A stretch of DNA of 27,406 nt from assembly GCA_947460915.1 (NCBI GenBank), contig CANHKJ010000006.1, positions 1 through 27,406 on the forward strand. Reading direction: 5' to 3'. Position 1 is the first letter of the stretch, and every line of letters begins with the position of its first letter. This DNA comes from Verrucomicrobiia bacterium (GTDB taxonomy: Bacteria > Verrucomicrobiota > Verrucomicrobiia > Verrucomicrobiales > Akkermansiaceae). This document shows positions 1-8,076 of the stretch, piece after piece. Made by a program: the position numbers and the translations under genes. The notes beneath the pieces are model-generated. The model saw only the letters and a list, made by a program, of their open reading frames with translations, was not told the DNA's origin and did not search any database.

Positions 1-37
1 GGCAGGCGAGTGCAGAATCACGCTCATGCACATCCAT
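1..37 (-). CDS. 5' fragment of an unidentified gene leaving the window
   Basis: Only the first 12 codons are inside the window (MDVHERDSALAC). The start is supported by a clear Shine-Dalgarno AAGGAG on the minus strand (plus positions 45-50), 7 bases before the ATG at 37-35, which is unusual for this region. It lies 17 bases beyond the stop of the upstream exbD paralogue on the same strand, so it is probably the next gene of that operon. The product cannot be identified from 12 residues. Confidence 0.5.
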   Translation of the reverse strand, partial: MDVHERDSALAC

Positions 38-44
38 TCAATTA

Positions 45-50
45 CTCCTT
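45..50 (-). promoter_or_regulatory. Shine-Dalgarno site of the edge gene
   Basis: AAGGAG reads on the minus strand 7 bases upstream of ATG 37-35. It decides the start of the truncated gene at the window edge. Most other genes here have no such site. Confidence 0.5.
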
Positions 51-54
51 AGCC

Positions 55-510
55 TTACCCTTGGAAAAAATCAGTAAAGGTGACATGATGAATGCCCACA
101 CCTACGAGAGCATTGAGGACATCGAGCACGCGTTGCTGCGCGGTCATCTCATGAATGTTAATTTGCACCAGCGGAGTTTTTCTGGTAGCGCTCAATAGGA
201 CAAGTTGCTGGGTGAGCAAAGGTAGATCTCGCGAGCTCGCATCCGTATCGAGCAACATCATGCTCGGCCCTGATCCCGTGCTGATGGCCCCATGCTCATC
301 GACTGTGATGAATAGCGGCTCGATCGAATCTGAATCTGAATTTTCTACACGATCTCCAGGAAGCAGCATCGGCACATCCATTTCTCTTTTCTGAATCGTA
401 GTGACGACGAGGAAATAAATGAGCAGGAGGAAGCAGACATCGATCAATGAGGAGATATCAAGCGCAGGTTCTGTTTCTTGCGCAACTGCATAGGATTTGT
501 GACGAGCCAT
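55..510 (-). CDS. exbD: ExbD/TolR-family biopolymer transport protein (paralogue C)
   Basis: This is a 151-residue ExbD/TolR-type inner-membrane protein, expected to work with an ExbB/TolQ proton channel and transmit proton-motive force to the periplasm. One N-terminal membrane helix (about residues 20-40) carries the family Asp in ALDISSLIDVCFLLLIYFLV, followed by a periplasmic domain of about 110 residues. The N-terminus (MARHKSYAV...) and the C-terminus (VLDVLNALVGVGIHHVTFTD) closely match the ExbD at 7078-7542, so the two are recent paralogues. It follows the CLC-F gene by 81 bases and has no ExbB beside it, so it probably shares the ExbB at 8077-8871 or one outside the window. A weak promoter-like sequence lies just upstream. 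Confidence 0.9.
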   Translation of the reverse strand: MARHKSYAVAQETEPALDISSLIDVCFLLLIYFLVVTTIQKREMDVPMLLPGDRVENSDSDSIEPLFITVDEHGAISTGSGPSMMLLDTDASSRDLPLLTQQLVLLSATRKTPLVQINIHEMTAQQRVLDVLNALVGVGIHHVTFTDFFQG

Positions 511-536
511 GACGGTGGTATTTTGGGTTAGAGCAA

Positions 537-564
537 AACATAATTTGTTTCACTTCTCTAACAA
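537..564 (-). promoter_or_regulatory. possible promoter for exbD paralogue C
   Basis: On the minus strand, TTGTTA (plus 559-564) and TATGTT (plus 537-542) are separated by 16 bases. Each hexamer matches 4 of 6 sigma70 consensus positions. A transcript would start about 20 bases before the exbD ATG. No terminator separates this gene from the CLC-F gene, so read-through is equally possible. Confidence 0.25.
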
Positions 565-591
565 CGAATTGCCATGAGACAGACTTAGAAA

Positions 592-1842
592 TCATTTTTG
601 ATATCGGTAAATCCCCTCTTTTCCGCTCACCAAGTAGGCGATCAAACAGGCAAGTACAAACCACATTGTATTGTGCAGACCAAAGATCTCCATACCCAAA
701 ATCGTGCAGCTCAACGGCGTTTTGGCAGCCCCCGCAAACACCGCTATCAGCCCCAATCCCGCAAACAGCTCCACGGGCATACCCATTCGTGAGCCTAACA
801 GATTTCCGAGCGCAGCACCGATGAAAAAAAGCGGAGTCACCTCACCACCCTTGAATCCACTCGACAAAGTGATCACGGTGAAAAGCAGCTTCCACGCCCA
901 GCTCCAGTCATCAGCGCCTCCTGGCTCGAAGCTGGACAATATCGATACCCCACCATCGCGCATCGCCGTGACACCGAGCCCCAAGTAATCAGCTGATCCG
1001 CAGAGCATCACGAGCAGAATCACCAATAAACCTCCCCAAAATGCACGCCATACGGGGCTCACCCACGCAAGAGCAAATCCACGCGAAGCGAGATCAGAAG
1101 CACCCACAAACAATCTCGCCGTGAGACCGAAACACAGTGCTGCCGTAACTACTGCGATTCCTAGCGAAAGCGATGGCATAGCAAGTCCGTCAAGAGTGAG
1201 ACCACAGCCCCGATAATCCGTGTGATGCACGCCCCACGCGAGGCAAGTCGCATGCCCCAACCACGATGCAACAATGGCCGCAGGCAACAAGCGCCAATGC
1301 CAACGACCGCGCACGGGCAGCTCCACCGCAAAAATCGCTCCCGCCCAAGGCGTGCCAAACACAGCACCAAAACCCGCAGCAATGCCAGCAATCAATAACA
1401 AACGCTGTTGATTTTTTTCTAACGAAAAAATTCGACTCACCGTAGCAGCGATGCCGCCCCCCATCTGAACAGCAGTACCCTCTCGACCCGCAGACCCACC
1501 AAACGCATGGGTAATTAGGGTGGAGAACAAAACCATGGGAACCAAACGCAAAGGCACATTGCCGCGTAGTTCATGGATTTCCTCTACTAACAAATGTGTG
1601 CCCTGAACCGCATTGCCACCCAAGCGCTGATACATCCATGCTAAAAACATACCTGCCACCGGCAGACCTAACAACATCAATGGATGGACAGCATGAAAGT
1701 GCGTCACCAAATCAAGACTGACGAGAAATAACGCGCCTAGCGAACCTGAAACAGCTGATACGATGAAAATTCCGAACCCAAAACGCATCCAGTCACCGTA
1801 GGAAAGCGGCGGCATGGCAGCAGCTTGGTTTTCTTCATTCAT
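592..1842 (-). CDS. CLC-F-type fluoride/proton antiporter (EriC-F)
   Basis: This is a 416-residue polytopic membrane protein of the CLC family. The filter motifs are those of the fluoride-exporting CLC-F branch rather than chloride CLCs. GGNAVQ (residues 75-80) replaces GSGIP. GREGTAVQMGG (119-129) has Thr where chloride CLCs have Pro, and Glu121 is the expected gating glutamate. GFKGGEVTPLFFIGA corresponds to the third motif, and the protein ends near SGKEGIYRYQK. EEIHELRGNVPLRL is also typical of that branch. An upstream in-frame ATG at 1944 would overlap kdsD by about 100 bases; the ATG at 1842 follows the kdsD stop by one base and fits the family N-terminus. The likely role is export of toxic F- from the cytoplasm. 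CLC-F genes are often preceded by a fluoride riboswitch, but none is visible here. Motif assignment is from memory of the family. Confidence 0.85.
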   Translation of the reverse strand: MNEENQAAAMPPLSYGDWMRFGFGIFIVSAVSGSLGALFLVSLDLVTHFHAVHPLMLLGLPVAGMFLAWMYQRLGGNAVQGTHLLVEEIHELRGNVPLRLVPMVLFSTLITHAFGGSAGREGTAVQMGGGIAATVSRIFSLEKNQQRLLLIAGIAAGFGAVFGTPWAGAIFAVELPVRGRWHWRLLPAAIVASWLGHATCLAWGVHHTDYRGCGLTLDGLAMPSLSLGIAVVTAALCFGLTARLFVGASDLASRGFALAWVSPVWRAFWGGLLVILLVMLCGSADYLGLGVTAMRDGGVSILSSFEPGGADDWSWAWKLLFTVITLSSGFKGGEVTPLFFIGAALGNLLGSRMGMPVELFAGLGLIAVFAGAAKTPLSCTILGMEIFGLHNTMWFVLACLIAYLVSGKEGIYRYQK

Positions 1843-1843
1843 C

Positions 1844-2815
1844 TCACATGATGCGCAAGCGCGCGAGGTCTTGCGTATCGACAAGCCCAACGGGACGCAA
1901 CTCGTCATCGAGCACAACCACATCATCAATGCGATGCGAACCAATGGTATTCACTGCTTGTACCGCTAGCGATGAGGCCTGCACCGTAATGGGTTGGCGA
2001 GTCATGTAGTCCGCCACCGCATGCGCTCCGAGCTGTGGATTTTTTTGGAACGACCTTACAAAATCACCGTGCGTGAATACACCGGCCAACTTGCCCTCTG
2101 ATGTCGCAATCACGCATGCGCCCGAACGTGCTCGAGTCATCGCCACCAAGGCATCATTTACCGTGGCAGATTCATGAACTGATGCCAGTGAATCACCCGT
2201 GCGCATGATGTCAGAAACTTTGGTCAATAAGGCACGACCAAGCGAACCTCCTGGATGATATCGTGCGAAATCTTTTTCCGTGAAACCTCGTGCATCCAGC
2301 AGAGCCATTGCTAGCGCGTCCCCCATTACCAACATCGCCGTCGATGATGAAGTAGGCGCTAGATTGAGTGGACAAGCTTCACGCTCGACTGAAGTATCCA
2401 GCACCAAGTCCGCATGCTCAGCCAAAGTGGACTGGACCTTACCCGTCATCGCAATCAAGCACGAAGCCGGACGCTTCAAAAATGGCAGCAAATGCAGCAG
2501 CTCCGCCGTTTCGCCTGAGTAAGACATCGCAATTACCGCATCGCCATCGGATACGAGACCAAGATCGCCGTGTAATGCATTTTGGGAATTCAGCACTACG
2601 GTCGTCGCGCCTGTCGAATTCAGAGTCGCCGCGATTTTGTGACCGATGTTCCCGGATTTGCCGACTCCAACGACAACGATTTTCCCACGCTGCTCAAGAG
2701 TTTTTTGCAGCAATTCTACTGCGCGGGTGAACGAATCATCGAGACGATTGGACAGCGCAGTCAGGCAATCCGCTTCCATCAGAATCACCTGCCGTGCTAA
2801 TTCAATCGCATTCAT
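1844..2815 (-). CDS. kdsD: arabinose-5-phosphate isomerase (KdsD/KpsF/GutQ family)
   Basis: This 323-residue cytoplasmic enzyme interconverts ribulose 5-phosphate and arabinose 5-phosphate, the first step towards Kdo of the lipopolysaccharide inner core. An N-terminal SIS domain (about 35-190) contains GVGKSGNIGHKIAATLNSTG and MSYSGETAELLHLLPFLK. Two CBS domains follow (about 205-323), beginning at VSDIMRTGDSLASVHESATV and VADYMTRQPITVQ. The length matches the E. coli family members (about 320-328). It is followed one base later by the CLC-F gene, so the two are probably cotranscribed. No Shine-Dalgarno is visible. Other Kdo genes are not in the window, so a housekeeping role in LPS is inferred from the family. 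Confidence 0.92.
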   Translation of the reverse strand: MNAIELARQVILMEADCLTALSNRLDDSFTRAVELLQKTLEQRGKIVVVGVGKSGNIGHKIAATLNSTGATTVVLNSQNALHGDLGLVSDGDAVIAMSYSGETAELLHLLPFLKRPASCLIAMTGKVQSTLAEHADLVLDTSVEREACPLNLAPTSSSTAMLVMGDALAMALLDARGFTEKDFARYHPGGSLGRALLTKVSDIMRTGDSLASVHESATVNDALVAMTRARSGACVIATSEGKLAGVFTHGDFVRSFQKNPQLGAHAVADYMTRQPITVQASSLAVQAVNTIGSHRIDDVVVLDDELRPVGLVDTQDLARLRIM

Positions 2816-2862
2816 AGATATCTAGCACCTGCCGCTCACTGCTACAGGTGACTGAAGGAAAC

Positions 2863-3873
2863 TTACTTTTTCTCAGGTGCCGCAGGCTTGGCTGCTTCTT
2901 TGGATGCCTCAGGCTTGTTGATCGCTGGCTTGTATTTCAGCAGAACCGCTTGAGAAGATGGAAGTTTCTTGCCGTTACCCAAAGTCAATTCATACAAAGC
3001 AGCAATCGCGCCGGCTTCCTGTAAGTTGAGGTAACCCGTAGAGAATTTATTTTCATCCTTAGTGCCCCAAAGTCTCATCGCCAACTTCACATCTTCATTG
3101 GCAAGATGAATGCGCATGATGCCTTGAGCAGCTTGATCGGCAATTTCCTCGGTGGCACCCGCGTCAGCGACTAAAGCCGCATTGAACGAATTCAGAGCCT
3201 TACTTTCCTGCTTGAGTGCCTCGTAAGCCAAGCCCATGCAATAAGCCACTTGTGCCCGTTGATACGAAGGAAGTTTCTCCTGCATGCGGTCATTACCCAG
3301 AGCAATCACGCGGTCCCAAGACTTCGTGCGAACGGCATCCCAAAAAACATACAGCTCCAATTGACGCAAATGATGATCGCGCATCAAGCCATCTTTGCGG
3401 AAACCTTCCAGAGCCTTGGACAAGCCTTCGAGATCACCGAGACGGCGTAAGCACTCAAGCTCATAAAAGGCACCGAGTGTAGAGTAATTGTTATCGAGAG
3501 CTGACGTAGGCTTAAACATCACCTTGCACTTCGCAAAGTTTTCTTTCGCCTCTGCATACTTGCGGCCTTGGTATTCTTCCATGGCTTGACGATAGATCGG
3601 CGGCTCCAGCAAATAAATTGCTTGGCACTCCGAGATGTTCATATCCTCCGTGTCAACCGCCTGCGGAGTCGTTTTGTAACGAATCTGCGTTTTGGTGGCG
3701 GCCACGATGAAGGCGTCATCTTTATTACCATCATCGTAAATGATGTAAGCCGGAGCCTGAGTCGCCGCGACGGCGGCTGGTGCAGCTGGTGCTGCGGCAT
3801 CCTGAGCCATCGCAGGAATCGCAGGAATCGCGAATAAGGCAACGAGAGTGGTTGCGGAAAAAAGTGTTTTCAT
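2863..3873 (-). CDS. exported TPR-like protein of the ExbBD operon
   Basis: This is a 336-residue protein with a clear signal peptide (MKTLFSATTLVALFAIPAIP, cleavage after AMAQ) followed by an Ala/Pro-rich linker. Residues about 85-290 are helical with TPR-like pairs such as YQGRKYAEAKENFAKCKVMF and AQVAYCMGLAYEALKQESKA. The tail is Lys/Ala/Pro-rich (KEAAKPAAPEKK). It sits 29 bases after the large TPR gene and 47 bases before kdsD. Position and export suggest a periplasmic partner of the ExbB/ExbD complex. No specific enzymatic motif was found and the substrate is unknown. Confidence 0.8.
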   Translation of the reverse strand: MKTLFSATTLVALFAIPAIPAMAQDAAAPAAPAAVAATQAPAYIIYDDGNKDDAFIVAATKTQIRYKTTPQAVDTEDMNISECQAIYLLEPPIYRQAMEEYQGRKYAEAKENFAKCKVMFKPTSALDNNYSTLGAFYELECLRRLGDLEGLSKALEGFRKDGLMRDHHLRQLELYVFWDAVRTKSWDRVIALGNDRMQEKLPSYQRAQVAYCMGLAYEALKQESKALNSFNAALVADAGATEEIADQAAQGIMRIHLANEDVKLAMRLWGTKDENKFSTGYLNLQEAGAIAALYELTLGNGKKLPSSQAVLLKYKPAINKPEASKEAAKPAAPEKK

Positions 3874-3902
3874 AATCGATAATACGTTGAAATTCGTTAG
3901 GG

Positions 3903-6893
3903 TTAGCGGGCTTCTTCAGCTTCTTTTTTCTGTTGTGCGACCGACTTAATGCCGGGCATCGCTTCGTATTCTTTGACAAGCTCTTCGACCTCTGACCAAG
4001 CATCTTTTTCCGCTTGAGTCATCTTCTCGAAAATACGACGAGTCGAATCGACATAGTTGAAACCACCGTTGTAAGCACCTTGTTGATCACCTGGCTTGCC
4101 TTCGATGCCAGCAGCATTGCGAGCCCAGAGCAATTCCATCCAGCGTTTGCAAGCAGGAGCGGAATAAGCGATCGCACCACGTTGGTTACCAAAGCAAATG
4201 GAGGAATAGCTAAAGATCGCATCGTTGATTTGATTTTGCTTCTCGTATGACATCGCAAGCAACATGCTCACGGGTGCGGTAAATATGGAGAAATTATTCG
4301 TCTTACGATCTAAGTAAATCTTCGCAAACTCATTCGTCTTCGCCCAGTCTTCCTTCGCAGCCAAGAGCTCGACCTTGCGATAAAGAGCTTTCTCTTTCTG
4401 CACTTTCTTGTCAGAGTTCTCGAAAATCTCGGTCAAGTCCTTGATTGCAACGTCAAGATCTGCAGCGACTTTACCACGACCCAAAATATCGGCGCGTCCA
4501 AACATTGCTTCAAACTTGTAACCACCATCTTTGCGGCCGAGAGCTTCCGTATAATAATCGAGAGCTTCGCGGGGAGCGCTGGTTTTTTCGCGAATGAAAT
4601 CACCAACACGAACCAGAATGAAGGAAGTCAGCTCTTTCGGCGTGAACTCCGATTTCAGTTCAGTAAACAGAACCTTGATCATTGCCTCGGCTTTGACTCG
4701 CTCACCATCTTCTTTTGTTTTTCTGGCAACCTCCTCAAACACGCCAATCACCGCCATGCGCAGAAGCGCACGAGCAACTGTATCCTTTGCACGAACTTTC
4801 GGGAAGTTGTAGTAGTGCTCCTTAAGCTCATCAGCGCTATGCTTACTCAGATAAAATTCGGTGTATGATCCAATAGCCTCTTCAAGACCGTAGGAAGAAG
4901 GGTCGGTTGCCATTTCCGCGATCACATCGCGAAGACGCTCCAAGCCTTCATCACCGCGACCGACAGCATCCATGGAATAGATGCCAGCAACAGCTGCTTG
5001 CGTGCGGTAAGGTGAACCATCCGCATAATCTTTCCAGAATTTGTCAATCCAAGGAGCCGCATCTTTGATTCGTGTATTTTCTTCTTTCGGGTTGCTCTTT
5101 TCACCAAGCAAACTGATCAATAAATAGACAGATTCGCCAGCTACCATTTTCGCACCACGACGCTCTGCAAGTTCATATCCTTTGATGTAATATTCCTCAG
5201 CTTCTTTCTTGCGACCTTCTGCCAAATGAACATTGCCTTTGAGATTGAAAGCCAAGTCCAAAACCTCGGTTTGAGGAAAATCAGTTTCTAAGCGATTGAG
5301 CTTTTCCAGAGCTGGCTCATATTCGCTCAATCCGTAATGACAATTCGAGCGATCATACAGCGCGAATGGTAGATAAGGATTTTGGCTGGCATCTGGATAC
5401 TCTTTCAGGAAAGAATCCAACAATTGAGATGCTTTATCCAAAATTTGTAATTTCGCAAGATTGGAACCTTGAAAGAACAGTGCAGCTTGGCGCGATTTCG
5501 ACTTAGGATACTCAGTTGCATGTTGATCGAGAAGTGGCTGTGCTTTTTCATACTCACCTTCGAAGTAATAGGAGCCACCGAGAACATGGAGGCAGATATC
5601 GTGCTGCTCGCTACCTTTGTCCAATTTGTCAATAATCACCGTCGCAACTTCGATGCACTTCTTGTATTCGCCCTCCGCGAAAAGCGAAGTAAGCATCATG
5701 CGACGCACTGCGGGAACGTGCTCGGAGCTTGGAAAGGCTTTCAAAAAGACCTGACCATATTTTTCTGTGGTCAACACCTCGCCGATGATCGAGCTTGTGC
5801 GAACAAGATGATACAAATTGTTTTCGCGTTTCGGGTGCTTTGGATAATACAGTTCGAGCGCCTCATAAGAAGCAAATGCACCACGAGCGTTGCCATTAAC
5901 TTCGTGAATGAAACCGAGAGCCAACAACTGCGTTGTTTCTGTCTGTTTGTTTTCCGTCACTGATTTCTGCGTGGCTTCAAGTGTGGCCTTGAGACGACTT
6001 CCGGTGATTGTGCGTGTGCCATCCATCACGCCAGCACGCGAGCCCATATTTGCCATGCGCACTTTTACATCGTCAAGAGTCACTTCGGTCGCGGAAACCA
6101 TTTGATAGAGAGTAATTGCGGCGCGGTCCATATTCGCCGTGTAAGCATCGTGCGCTAACTTGAGAAACAGACGATTGTATTCCTGCATTTCAAAAGGCTC
6201 GATCACAATGTCTGCGCGATTTTTAGCAATAAAGTCGATCAAGGCTTGCTCTTGACCTTTTTCAATGACGGAAGATACAAATGCTTGAAAACCAGCTACG
6301 ATGGCGGCATCAGGTGTGGGAAAGGTATCTTTATTGCGAATCGCAATCTCCAGATTTTCCATACCCTCGGGAAGTTTGCCGAGCTTGAAGTAGCAGATCG
6401 AAAAATTGATATGCAGGGAACCAGGCGCATACTTGTCCTTACCACGCTCTTTGCTACGCTCTTCAAGGAATTTTTTGTATTGGCGGATGGCCAGGTCATA
6501 CTGCTCAGCACCAAGTGCGGCATCCCCCCATTTCAGAAGGGATATTTTGTGATAAAGATTGCCTGCTCCGTCCTTATCGGGCGGGTAATCACGATAGCAG
6601 GTCTCGAAGGACTTCATCGCTTCATCAAACTGGTTCAGACGACTTTGGCAAATGCCTTTGCGATAGAACAAAATGCCAATTTTAGATCCATAAAGTGTCT
6701 TCAGGTTCGGCATGCCCGTGGCCCTATCAAGCATCGTAAGAGCCTCCGCCCACTTATTCTCATTCATACGCTGGAGCGAATTTGTCACTAGTACATCTAG
6801 ACTTTCACCTTGCGCATGCGCGAGAGGAGAAGTGAGCATGGCCAAGGAGCAGGCACAGAGAAAATAAATTCGGTTGAACGTGGAGAGTTTCAT
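3903..6893 (-). CDS. large exported tetratricopeptide-repeat protein
   Basis: This protein of about 996 residues starts with a signal peptide (MKLSTFNRIYFLCACSLAML, cleavage near AHAQ), which is why the ATG at 6893 is preferred over an ATG 56 codons upstream that would run through the terminator-like hairpin. The remainder is repeats of TPR-type helix pairs, for example NKWAEALTMLDRA, NQFDEAMKSFETCYRDYP, EQYDLAIRQYKKFLEERS, GEYEKAQPLLDQHATEYP and SEYEPALEKLNRLETDFP, similar to YbgF/CpoB-like or BamD-like arrays. It follows exbB-exbD-exbD and precedes a second TPR gene, an arrangement known in Planctomycetes and Verrucomicrobia. A role as periplasmic scaffold of a TonB/Tol-like system is inferred; the true function is not known. 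Confidence 0.85.
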   Translation of the reverse strand: MKLSTFNRIYFLCACSLAMLTSPLAHAQGESLDVLVTNSLQRMNENKWAEALTMLDRATGMPNLKTLYGSKIGILFYRKGICQSRLNQFDEAMKSFETCYRDYPPDKDGAGNLYHKISLLKWGDAALGAEQYDLAIRQYKKFLEERSKERGKDKYAPGSLHINFSICYFKLGKLPEGMENLEIAIRNKDTFPTPDAAIVAGFQAFVSSVIEKGQEQALIDFIAKNRADIVIEPFEMQEYNRLFLKLAHDAYTANMDRAAITLYQMVSATEVTLDDVKVRMANMGSRAGVMDGTRTITGSRLKATLEATQKSVTENKQTETTQLLALGFIHEVNGNARGAFASYEALELYYPKHPKRENNLYHLVRTSSIIGEVLTTEKYGQVFLKAFPSSEHVPAVRRMMLTSLFAEGEYKKCIEVATVIIDKLDKGSEQHDICLHVLGGSYYFEGEYEKAQPLLDQHATEYPKSKSRQAALFFQGSNLAKLQILDKASQLLDSFLKEYPDASQNPYLPFALYDRSNCHYGLSEYEPALEKLNRLETDFPQTEVLDLAFNLKGNVHLAEGRKKEAEEYYIKGYELAERRGAKMVAGESVYLLISLLGEKSNPKEENTRIKDAAPWIDKFWKDYADGSPYRTQAAVAGIYSMDAVGRGDEGLERLRDVIAEMATDPSSYGLEEAIGSYTEFYLSKHSADELKEHYYNFPKVRAKDTVARALLRMAVIGVFEEVARKTKEDGERVKAEAMIKVLFTELKSEFTPKELTSFILVRVGDFIREKTSAPREALDYYTEALGRKDGGYKFEAMFGRADILGRGKVAADLDVAIKDLTEIFENSDKKVQKEKALYRKVELLAAKEDWAKTNEFAKIYLDRKTNNFSIFTAPVSMLLAMSYEKQNQINDAIFSYSSICFGNQRGAIAYSAPACKRWMELLWARNAAGIEGKPGDQQGAYNGGFNYVDSTRRIFEKMTQAEKDAWSEVEELVKEYEAMPGIKSVAQQKKEAEEAR

Positions 6894-7005
6894 GGTGGCA
6901 AGTTTTGAGAATTGTTTTTGGTGGTGTTTTTTCAATGCTGTTAGCGAGGGGGTAGTTGTCTTAGTATGATAACGCGTGAGAGAAAAAAGTCTTGGGGAAA
7001 AATGG

Positions 7006-7054
7006 AAAAAACCGGGGCTCACAGTCCGCAGAGGCGCAGACGGGCGACCCCGGC
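7006..7054 (-). terminator. intrinsic terminator/attenuator between exbD and the TPR gene
   Basis: On the minus strand an outer stem CCGGGG/CCCCGG (plus 7048-7053 with 7012-7017) encloses an inner stem GTCTGC/GCGGAC (plus 7036-7041 with 7024-7029, loop of 6). It is followed directly by six T residues (plus 7006-7011). It lies 24 bases after the exbD stop and 113 bases before the TPR start, so it could end or dampen transcription of exbBDD relative to the TPR genes. Confidence 0.65.
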
Positions 7055-7077
7055 TTGTCAATGGGAATGAGTGTGGA

Positions 7078-7542
7078 TCAATCGACTAGGTCCGTGAATG
7101 TCACCGAACTAATTCCAGCGCCAACGAGAGCATTGAGCACGTCGATCACGCGCTGTTGGTTACTGCCGCCATCGACCCAAATTTGAACCAATGGTTTTTT
7201 ACCGCCGGAATTGGCTCCAGCTACGTAGAGTTGTAACTGCTGAGAGAGCTGAGGCACTTCGCGTGAGCTGGTATCAGTATCGAGCATTTGCTGACTGCTG
7301 CCAGCCCCCGTATAAATTGCACCATTTGCGTCGACTTTGATAAAAAGAGGATCAATGTCAGGCATTTCTGCATCACTGGGCGCAGCGGCTGGCAATGCGA
7401 GTGGTACATCAACCTCTTTCTTTTGAATCGAAGTAGCAACAAGGAAGTAAATGAGAAGAAGAAAGCAAACGTCAATCAGCGACGAAATGTCCAGCGCCGG
7501 CATCGCTTCTTCAGCACTTTGGTATTTTCTGTGTCTGGCCAT
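7078..7542 (-). CDS. exbD: ExbD/TolR-family biopolymer transport protein (paralogue B)
   Basis: This is a 154-residue ExbD with one N-terminal membrane helix (about 18-40, ALDISSLIDVCFLLLIYFLV, including the proton-pathway Asp) and a periplasmic domain that ends VLNALVGAGISSVTFTDLVD. It starts 20 bases after the stop of the other exbD in the operon. It is much closer in sequence to the exbD at 55-510 than to its neighbour at 7563-8009. It probably forms the periplasmic arm of the ExbB channel at 8077-8871, possibly in a heteromer with the neighbouring ExbD. Confidence 0.93.
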   Translation of the reverse strand: MARHRKYQSAEEAMPALDISSLIDVCFLLLIYFLVATSIQKKEVDVPLALPAAAPSDAEMPDIDPLFIKVDANGAIYTGAGSSQQMLDTDTSSREVPQLSQQLQLYVAGANSGGKKPLVQIWVDGGSNQQRVIDVLNALVGAGISSVTFTDLVD

Positions 7543-7562
7543 GGAGTTTTATGTGGTATGAA

Positions 7563-8009
7563 TTATTTACTCGTTACAAATGTCGCGAACATGACTTGAT
7601 CAACTCCTGCTCCTGCTGACGCTGCAATGACTTTCCGCGAGTGCTTAAACACAGCTTCTTTATCACCACGTAAGTGTAGTTTGGATTTGTAGCCTTTCAG
7701 GTCATTTTGCTCCTTGGCTTTTTTCACCATATCGAAGATTGCTGTTTCGTCCTCTAGAGCTTCTCCTCTTTCAGAAGTATAAGAGCCATCAGGAAGAACA
7801 TTTACAACGATGCGTCCATTCTTATCTTCTTGTTTCTTACCAAAACTAGCGATCGGCGGGCGAACCTTCACATCCTGCTTAACAATGACTGCATTGGAAT
7901 TTACTACGAAGAAAATCAGCAGCAAGAACACCATGTCAATCATAGGAGACATGTCCAGAGCGCATTCCTCATCACTTGCAGAAGCGGCATCACGTAATTT
8001 AGATGACAT
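7563..8009 (-). CDS. exbD: ExbD/TolR-family biopolymer transport protein (paralogue A)
   Basis: This 148-residue ExbD/TolR protein has a cytoplasmic N-terminus, a single membrane helix (about 17-40) with the motif ALDMSPMIDMVFLLLIFFVV and its conserved Asp, and a periplasmic domain containing LHLRGDKEAVFKHSRKVIAA and ending DQVMFATFVTSK. It is the first of two consecutive exbD genes, 67 bases after exbB. It differs clearly from the other two ExbD copies in the window, which suggests an old duplication and division of labour. Confidence 0.93.
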   Translation of the reverse strand: MSSKLRDAASASDEECALDMSPMIDMVFLLLIFFVVNSNAVIVKQDVKVRPPIASFGKKQEDKNGRIVVNVLPDGSYTSERGEALEDETAIFDMVKKAKEQNDLKGYKSKLHLRGDKEAVFKHSRKVIAASAGAGVDQVMFATFVTSK

Positions 8010-8076
8010 ATTTTTGAGAGATTAAAAGTGAGCTTGAAAGCTCCCCCGCTGTGAGAGAGCTTTCCCAATAAATCTT

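Noticed and set aside
2816..2862. Possible fluoride riboswitch before the kdsD/CLC-F genes
   Set aside because: The 47-base gap is too short and shows no match to the aptamer core; the CLC-F gene itself has only one base upstream.
3800..3835. Short tandem repeat in the TPR gene (GCAGGAATC twice)
   Set aside because: It lies in the signal peptide and encodes the repeated Ile-Pro-Ala; too short to be a meaningful repeat element.
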